Shown here: piece by piece, positions 57,095 through 64,000 of the stretch | Layout: each line of letters opens with the position of its first letter | Numbering within the stretch: position 1 is the first letter of the stretch | Assembly (NCBI GenBank): GCA_001599815.1 | Contig: BCIA01000004.1 | Span: forward strand, 2,549,051 to 2,613,050 | DNA length: 64,000 nt | Reading direction: 5' to 3' | Source of the DNA: Furcasterigmium furcatum | Lineage: Eukaryota > Ascomycota > Sordariomycetes > Glomerellales > Plectosphaerellaceae | The notes under the pieces: model-generated | What the model was told of the DNA's origin: nothing | Seen by the model: the letters and a program-made list of their open reading frames with translations, nothing else | The model's database searches: none | Made by a program: the position numbers and the translations under genes

Positions 57095-58815
57095 TCACGC
57101 GGGCACCTGGCTGTCCTCCCAACCTCTCGGGCCCCCGCATATGAACCCCCTTTTCGGGGCAAACACCTTGCCCAGCTTGGGAAGGATCTCGACCTGGAAC
57201 GGTGCGAACGGGATCTTCTCGCCGTCAATGCTGATGAACCCGTCTTCCTGGTCCCTCGGGGTGAAGCGGAAGGCGGCCACCTTGCGGTATTTGACCCGCG
57301 GGTGGTCGAAGAATTCGCCCCCCTCTCCCATGCAGGTTGCGACCAGGTTGACGCCGGTAATCACAGGCATATCGCTGTCGATAGTCACCAAGTCTATCAT
57401 GCCATCGTCGGGAACCGCCGCGGGGAAGAATCCAATGTCGGGAGCCACCCAAGGCATCTATAAGCGCGAACGAGTCAGTGAGTGAATGGATGGGGAAACA
57501 AAAACAGGACAAGAGTGCGTACCGTTCCAGCGTAAAATGTGCCCATCTTGTCGTACTTGATCCTCTCCCAGTCTTCCGGCACGGGATCATTGACGGTACC
57601 GTACTTGAGCGGCGGCAGACCCAAGCCGTTGCTGTCGCCTCCGTCCTGCACGTCGGTGGCTGGTGCATCGGCGGCTTGACGCCCCTGCATATACCGCTTG
57701 TACGCCCCCTTGATCGCTTGCTTGTCGTCGAGCACGACCTTGAGGTCAATGTCGCAAGGGTACGCTTTCTTCTTGGCCAGGCGCATCACGACCCCGACTT
57801 CGAACCGCATGGCGCCCATCCAGCGCATGTGCTCGGTGCCAAGATCGGCGTCGGCCAGAAGGCCTGCACATTGGCTCAGGAAACTCAAGATGCGCTTGTC
57901 TCCCTGCGTCAGACTGACGAGATCCATTGGCGTGTCAACGCCCTTGATGATGGCGAGAGCGGCATCAGAAACGTGGGGGCTGCCATAGACGGAGCAGGAC
58001 AAGGCGTTCCCGGAGCCGCAAGGAATCTGGTTGACGGCGATCTTGCCCAGAGCCCGGCGGGCGTCAGGGCGGGCGCCGAGGCCGTTGAAGATCTCGTGGG
58101 GAAGACCGTCGCCAGAGCAAGCGACGATGGTGTCGAAGGCATCGATGTCAATGTCACGAGCAATATCGATGGCTTCGCCGCCGCGGGTGGTCGTGACGAC
58201 ATCGAGAGTCATGCGGGCCGCGCGGAAGAGTGGCTCGGCGTCGTTCTTATACTTGGCCTCGCTGCCACCGGGACCGGCGTGCGGGTTGACGAGGATTTTG
58301 GCGCGCTTCTGTCGCTTGGCCTGGCCGTATGCACGATTCATGAGGGCGTCGATGAAAGAGTTGAGGACCGCCTCTTCGTTGTTGGAGACATCAACACTGA
58401 TGGTGGCGGGTCGAAATTTGTGTTTCCCGGCGGGCTCGGCATGAGTAACCTCGAGGTGATTGTCCTTGCGTTCAGCCCAAAGGACGTTGTACAGCGGGAT
58501 CGTCGTTATGGGCAACGTTGCTGGAGAAGGTCGAGTCAGCGAGGAGGCTCGGGGGGGGGAGTCGACGGGGAATCTGGGTTTACCTTGGTATCCAAGTGGA
58601 ATGCCACAGAAGGTGGCCGGGTTGTCTGATGGTCCCTCGATCTGGACAACCAGGTTCTCTTGCTGTAGCGTCATGAACTTGCCATCGTTGATCGAGATAA
58701 CGAGATGGCCAAGAATGCCGGCGGAAGACGCCTTGGGCGCGTCATTGGCGCCGACAAGAGAAGAGCTCGAGACGGACAGGGCCGCGACCTTATCGTCTGC
58801 CCGCGGAGTGTCCAT
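57095..58815 (-). CDS. Sphingoid long-chain base kinase (Lcb4/Lcb5 type)
   Basis: Lipid kinase that phosphorylates sphingoid bases such as phytosphingosine, feeding sphingolipid signalling and breakdown; 530 residues. Exons are 58815-58584, 58520-57523 and 57457-57095. The DAGK-type catalytic domain starts KILVNPHAGPGGS (glycine-rich nucleotide loop), followed by ACSGDGLPHEIFNGL, the substrate/ATP motif, and QIPCGSGNALSC. The C-terminal lobe has FYAGT-MPWVAPDIGFFPAA, restored by the second intron, and the final beta-rich end GFISIDGEKIPFAPFQVEIL. The first intron is 63 nt, a multiple of three with no stop, so retention would add 21 residues in frame. Confidence 0.92.
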
Positions 58816-59717
58816 GGTAGCAGATTAAAGCGATGGCGCGATGGTGATAGCGAGCGTGTCGAGCAGAGTGCGAACGAGCGACGGAGCGACGGCCGGATTC
58901 CAGATCGGCTAGCTTATTCCCTTGAAAGTCGGCGACTCATGCAGAGAGTGGATGGGAGAGCAGTGGCAATTATGAAATTAACAGTACGCGGTAAAGGATG
59001 ATGAACTTCGAAATAGGCCAGACCTCGTTACCAGAGGTGCTGACTGTGGATGGATACGGATGGGAAGGGGAAGAAGATGAAGTCCGCGGACTTCGAGCTG
59101 ATGAAGGCCGAAGTCGACCAAGCGCAATTGGCTGGATCGGATCTGGATCTGGGGAAGGGGAAGGCAGGCACTATCGACTGGGCCAGCCAACAGCCCCTTG
59201 ATCCCAAGTCGCACCGACGGACCTGCCGGAGATGAGATGGATCCGCGCGATAATGAGGTACTCAATGTCCCCCTGGATGCCCTAGCTGTGCAAAGTACCG
59301 CGCTAACCCAACAAAGAATGCTGACGTGAACCTCGCATCGCAATAACCCAGTCCGGAAACCATGTCAGGCACAGGCACCTGACACATTGCGCAGCGCAGC
59401 TCACTGAAAGACAGTCCGTCTTCCCTGCCACCAACCCGTACGCGGCAAGTCCACAACGAGCAGGAAGCGACCTCCACTATCAAAGGATTCAGCGGGCGGC
59501 CGATGAGGCATCAAAGTCGGCTCAATCTCACCTCAGACTCATTAGTTGCAGCTTAGCGCAGAGGGAGCAGAGCAACTCTGTTGGACCAATTAGTTGGCCA
59601 TGGATGTCTTCTCAGCCTCGACACCAGGTCTATCCCTGATATCTAGTATCATGTCCCCAACGCCTGACGCCGAGCAATGCAAACACAGATAGGCCTCTAG
59701 CAACTGGGAGGGAACCC
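58816..59717. other. Intergenic, LCB kinase promoter
   Basis: About 0.9 kb between two minus-strand genes. No gene, repeat or RNA gene was recognised. Confidence 0.4.
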
Positions 59718-60564
59718 TCAGTCGTCGATGCCGCCCCACTCGTCATCATCCTCGTCCTCCTTCTGCCCCTGATCCTCGCCTTCTGTCGTCTTGCCCTGGT
59801 TCCATGGCAGGCGCTCGTCCTCCAGCTCCTCCCTCGAGCTCAGCCTCACACCCTTGACGGGGCAGCTCGTCAGCGGCTCGATGACCTTCTCCTTGAGCTC
59901 CACCAGAAACACCCCGGCATCGCCCGCGTCCTCCTCCAGCATGCCGACCTTCTCCAGCTCGTCCACCCAGATATCCAGGGCGTGAAGCCGCAGACCGAGC
60001 GGCACCCGTGCGACGTCGCCCTCGCTCTCGAAAGGCCACTTGCTGAACACCTCCACGACCCTCCCCCTCTGCTCCGCCGCCCAATCGTGCTGCTCAACCC
60101 ACCGCAGGTGCCCCGCGAACACCCGCCTCACCATGAGCAGGAACTTCTCCATCCGCAGCACGTCGATCTCCGTCCACTGCGCGCAGATGACCTCCCACGC
60201 CGCCGCGAACCAGATCGGCACGATGTCGTCCTTGTTCTTGCGCACCGAGCTCGACGGCAGCGCTCCGGGGAGGGAGGCAAACAGCCCGCCGATCGTGTCG
60301 CAGAGGCGCTGCTGCGGCAGCGGCTTGTCGCACATCCACATGGCGTAGAACAGGCCCTTCCAGAGCTTCAGGGCCGTCAGGCGGTCGAGGTCGCGCTGGG
60401 AGGAGAGGTAGGTCTCGAGGGAGCTGACGGCTTTTTCGCGGATGCGGCGATCTGCGGGCGGCGGGTGGTCAGAGGTGCTTCTGGCTGCAAATGCCGGGGA
60501 CTGGTAGCTTACCGCTTGATGCGAGGAGCCGTACAAACGGCATGTCTTGCTCTGGTGACGCCAT
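59718..60564 (-). CDS. Ribosomal RNA-processing protein 1 (Rrp1/Nop52)
   Basis: Nucleolar protein needed for maturation of the large ribosomal subunit; 261 residues. Exons are 60564-60513 and 60451-59718; splicing gives MPFVRLLASS-DRRIREKAVSSLETYL, the usual family start. Conserved helical blocks include LKLWKGLFYAMWMCDKPLPQ and FLLMVRRVFAGHLRWVEQHD, and DIWVDELEK further on. The C-terminus is very acidic (EDEDDDEWGGIDD). The length fits fungal Rrp1. Confidence 0.92.
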
Positions 60565-60848
60565 TTTGGGTTGGTAGTTTGTGAGGCCCAAATGGTGATT
60601 TCTGGATGGTGTTCCTCGGTGCAGGCAATCGAAGAAGCTGGGGTGGGATGCATTTCGAGTTGACGGCAGAAAAAAAATAAAGTGGTTCACCGAGACGCCG
60701 CCCCGCGCTAGCCCCGTCACCTCGGTGTGGCGGGTCACCGAGTCCGGGCAAGTCGCGGAGGGTGGAGTCCTCGTGATCATTCATAATTTCCTACCAGACG
60801 CCGGAAGCAAGAAATCGCGAGGCATGGGTATCCTTCGTGTTGACCGCC

Positions 60849-61983
60849 TCAAACTAGCCGTCGCTCCCGCACAAACCGCTGGACAATATTCTGAGCCTGT
60901 CTGCAGTCGCCAGGGTTCGACAGCTTCAAGCCGTACGAAGCCATGAAATACTTCGCCCCGTCGAACTGACTTCTGACCCATTGAAGCTCTTCACCTTTGA
61001 ACAGAGTGGCGTATTGCTCCTCGTCATAGTCCTCGTCTACAGAGTCTTCATCGGCACCGGTCGCGGCCCTTTGTCGCGCTGTTCGCCGCCTCTTCCGTCC
61101 TTTTGGCCTGCCCAAGACGATGCGATTGTTGATCTCCTCCGTCTTTACGGTCACAGACGGAATGCGTCCCCGAGAATTGTTTCTATCCGAATCCCCTGAG
61201 ATATTTTGGTTGTCGGCGGCTATGATTTGCCGCAGGATGTGAACTCCGTTGCGCCTGTCTCTCTCATCGGCCGGGTTGAGAGCGTGGCTTCGCAGAAAGT
61301 GACGATGACATCCGCAGTTCCCGTTACCGCCACCGCCGCCGGCGCTCTCCTCCTCGTCGTCTCCATCGGACGTGGTCGTAGGGCAGCCGCAGGGGCTGAC
61401 CTGTCGGTTGCGCCCAGAACCGATGCGAAACGTTCTTTCCATGCCTTGAAAAACATCTTCTCAGACTCTGGCCAGGTAGTGTGAAAGGGAGAGGTGACAC
61501 CTTTCTCAGCTTGTGCTATTATCGAAGGTCCGAACTGAGTCCCGGCGGGCGGGTCGCTGACAACGACCAAGAGCAGTCAGGTTCTCAGGTGAGACTTCAG
61601 GTACGCGACTTGCTTGCCGCTCCGGTCCGTGATGTGTCCGCACGAGGGTGCCGTGCCGCTCCGCTGGGCCTCAAGGAGATAGTCGTCGCAAATAGGATCC
61701 CCGATGACGTTTACCGCAAAGCTCGGGACGTGGAGAACATTGCGGAGAGTGACCGTCTCACGGTTCGGCCGGGCTGGGTACGCCCTCGTGGACAGCTTCA
61801 CACTTCCGATTCCAAGGACTCGGTATTCTGCCCGTCCGCTATTCGCCATTGACTCAAAAGCAAGGTAGTCTTCGTCGAACCACCGGCGATCCGCCGCAAC
61901 GCTGGGGAGCAGTCAACAGGGAGGCTCGGGGGAGACTCATCGACGCGTGGAACTCACTGGACATTACAGGTGTTCGACCACAC
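60849..61983 (-). pseudogene. Retropepsin-like (Ty1/copia-related) fungal protein, frame interrupted
   Basis: Pieces in order match a fungus-wide family with a copia-protease-like core. Spliced exons 61983-61958 and 61901-61577 (56-nt intron, GTGAGT donor) give WSNTCNVHVAADRRWFDEDY, then LGIGSVKLST, TVTLRNVLHVPSF and VNVIGDPI. A TGA (61577) followed by CTG then interrupts the frame; the same frame resumes as SDPPAGTQFGPSIIAQ and WPESEKMFFKAWKE. A 39-nt intron (donor GTCTCA) would bypass it but is very short. Between about 61475 and 61380 the frame must change again to reach the acidic, Lys/Arg-rich tail ending WVRSQFDGAKYFMASYGLKL (stop 60849). The 5' end is unresolved. Probably a domesticated element that has decayed, or a gene with unusual introns. 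Confidence 0.5.
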
Positions 61984-62368
61984 CTAATCTGGGCTAGGCA
62001 TAGTGTATTTCGCGGGTATCATGGTGCTTGATGGGCAATCGGAAGCCGCTCTGGCAAGATGACGAGCCGTCCTGCATGCGAGGTTGTTGACGGGATGTTT
62101 CGGCGAAGCCAGAGATGACTGGAACTATGCGGGGACTTATAGCTCGGGCTCTTCGGCCTCCCAAGCTGAGGCATTCCACGTCACGGCGTGAGCCGAGGAC
62201 CACCGCCAATCCTCTTCCGTTCTATGTTTTGAAACGGGCAACAGCGGTGCTAGAATTGATAAATTCCGTAGTCCTCGATGTCGAGAGCATTGCGATGCGA
62301 TTCTCGCGACCTCAGACGCCTACAACCTTCAGTGCTTCACTTTCTCAATGTGAAGAACAACCTATTAG
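61984..62368. other. Intergenic region
   Basis: About 385 bp between two minus-strand features. It may hold the missing 5' exon of the retropepsin-like gene and an optional last exon of the next gene (GTGAGT donor near 62374, TTGTAG acceptor near 62318). Confidence 0.4.
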
Positions 62369-63675
62369 TTACTCACGCCCCAGAATGATGTCTTTTGGCC
62401 ATTGGATCCAGGCCTCGGAATCCTGACTGAGCGAGGAGGTGATGGCTTTCATCGCAGTCGTGCTCCATCCCTTCGTGTGCCAGGTAGACTCCTCTGTCTT
62501 CCAAACCACGACACAGTAATAGGCAAGGAGTGCAAGAGCTCCCGGGTTCCCCTCGCGGAAAAGCGATATGAGTTCAGCGGAGATGCAGATCGGCCACGCC
62601 ATGACAATCCGGAGCTCGGGTGTTGCTGTTCTGGCACAACATCGATCTATCCAAAACAGGAAGAGGTCGGCCTCCTTAACCAGGACCTCAGCGTACACAG
62701 ATGCCTTGACTTTTGTTTTGAAGTCCCCGAGATGAAGTCGCAGGCTGTCTAATGTCGGGGTGGAAGCCGCGTCTGGTTCCGGCGTGAAGAAGGGGGCGAA
62801 GACTCCCTGGCGTAGCACGGTGTCGCTAGACCAGATTATCTCGTTCATGCCGCGGACAAGGTAGAAGATGTCAATGATCTTCCCGATGGACGGCTGCTCG
62901 GTGTCTCGGTACGCGGGGTGCGTGAAGGTGGCATAAGCGCAGATGTTCAGGAGGAGGGAGGCACAGAACAGCGCTTCTGTCTCAGCGCTCGTCATGTTGG
63001 CCATGGTCCTTCGCATGCCAGCAACAGCCTCCGTCTGATGCCGAGAAGCATGGAAGCCGTAGCTTGCGCTTTTATCCGGGTGGAGGTGGCCGAAGTGTAG
63101 AGCTGCAACAGCGAGGATCTGGTGCATCACGAACGGGTAATTGACTCCCATTCTTGGCACCTCGACCTGCCAGATATGCGGTAGCTTCTCCGCCCGAGAC
63201 AACGTATGGCAGGTAACGGAGGTGAAGTGGTGCATCAGCTCCAGATCCGTGATCCAGTCTGTCTGCTGCGAGATATGATGGGCGGTTGAGGGCCTGAGGC
63301 TGTTGAAGTAGGGGAAGGGGTCCGGCAGCTCTCTGGGGGTCCAGGCTGGCCCAGCCTTTGATCGTCCCTTGTCGATGGCATTACTCTGCAGCGAATCCCG
63401 GCCGCGACCCATGCCCTGTGACAACCTTTCGGAGCCCGAGCCCTCCGCAGCGTCGACGAGACTGCAGGCGATAGCATGTCTGGTGCATGCGGTGCACGGC
63501 TTCTTCTCATCGCACTGGTCGGCGGTCGCACACATCGTCAGCCATGCGCGTTTTGTTTCGAACGTGAGAGACTTGAAGCAACATGAATGAGTACCTTGAC
63601 ACGTCGAGCCTTGCACCGATGACATCCGTGACGCGATTTTCTGTACCCCAGTTGAACCGGCATCGTGGGCGGCAT
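62369..63675 (-). CDS. Zn2Cys6 transcription factor (fungal-specific TF domain)
   Basis: Nuclear regulator of about 408 residues. Exons are 63675-63595 and 63514-62369. Splicing completes the zinc cluster: GCHRCKARRVK from exon 1 joins CDEKKPCTACTRHAIAC, giving C-x2-C-x6-C-x5-C-x2-C-x6-C at about residues 18-44. The rest resembles the fungal-specific TF domain of Upc2-like regulators (LELMHHFTSVTCHTLSRAEK, YPFVMHQILAVAALHFGHL). An unspliced ORF starting at 63625 is an artefact. An optional third intron would replace the final Glu with Val. Target pathway unknown. Confidence 0.85.
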
Positions 63676-64000
63676 GTGCCTGGCCTCGAGGTGATCAAAT
63701 GAGCAAGTCGGGGGATCAAGGATTCAAGGGTGGTATTTGTGCTCTGTATTATTCGATGGCGCAATTTATGTGGAGTTTTGCCAATATTCTGGGGACACAG
63801 CCCGTACCACCCTCTCGGCGCCATCTCAGAGATGTTATGCGAACAAGCTATTGCCCGCGTGGCTCTCAAGATGCAAACTACTACAGTCTACGTCGAACTT
63901 TCGAAGGATGAATGCTGCCCCCGTGGCGAGCATCTATTATTCACACCGGGCCATAGAGCCGCCATTCCAGCCACTGCCAGCCAGGGTACTCCCCCAGAGG
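63676..64000. other. Right-edge flank, promoter of the Zn2Cys6 gene
   Basis: About 325 bp upstream of the last gene. No further gene or element was recognised before the window ends. Confidence 0.4.

Noticed and set aside
57478..58629. 383-codon plus-strand ORF
   Set aside because: Antisense shadow of the sphingoid-base kinase, whose motifs and splice sites are clear.
1..64000. Viral, plasmid or intact transposon insertion
   Set aside because: No integrase, reverse transcriptase, transposase, LTR pair or terminal inverted repeats were seen; only the small copia-like protease relic.

Overview
This window comes from the nuclear genome of a filamentous ascomycete (Pezizomycotina, most likely Sordariomycetes). 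Genes carry short GT-AG introns of about 45-80 nt with CTAAC/CTGAC-like branch sites, coding third positions are rich in C and G, and the families are typical of this group: Zn2Cys6 regulators, a Pth11-like CFEM receptor, a PNP-NACHT-ankyrin NLR, a CFEM-like GPI protein and trp4/lys2. Exon structures were built by hand from splice signals, reading frame and protein-family continuity; no transcript data were available.

Layout: a subtilase cut by the left edge; a long gene-free leader, then a Zn2Cys6 regulator (5988-8973); a D-2-hydroxyacid dehydrogenase (11267-12647); S-adenosylhomocysteinase, eIF3h and a UPF0643 protein, all on minus (13924-19220); a divergent DUF4863/PnbB-like and flavin monooxygenase pair (20729-23870); a mitochondrial SAM-type carrier, a Cys-rich GPI protein, a fatty-acid-hydroxylase-type protein and a berberine-bridge-type oxidase, all on minus (24082-29574); a dihydropyrimidinase (30909-32486); an NLR facing an ankyrin protein (33058-39268); a Pth11-like receptor and a broken membrane-protein gene (39997-44826); Cid2/Mix23 and Naa15 (45575-49508); a decayed orphan gene (50288-51012); lys2 and trp4 divergent from one promoter (51344-56878); sphingoid-base kinase and Rrp1 (57095-60564); a retropepsin-like relic and a second Zn2Cys6 regulator (60849-63675).

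Working together: lys2 and trp4 share a 571-bp promoter with one perfect Gcn4/CPC1 site close to each start, which predicts joint general amino-acid control. SAH hydrolase and the SAM-type carrier both serve the methyl cycle but are not adjacent. Naa15, eIF3h and Rrp1 are translation and ribosome housekeeping genes. The NLR/ankyrin pair is the best candidate for an accessory self/non-self recognition locus.

Most unusual signals: an apparent AT-AC intron in lys2, two probable GC-AG introns (cid2 and the Pth11-like gene), an in-frame TAG in the dehydrogenase followed by a 63-codon basic coding-like extension, and several accessory genes interrupted by in-frame stops and frameshifts. No secondary-metabolite core enzyme, rRNA, convincing tRNA, CRISPR array or intact transposon was seen.
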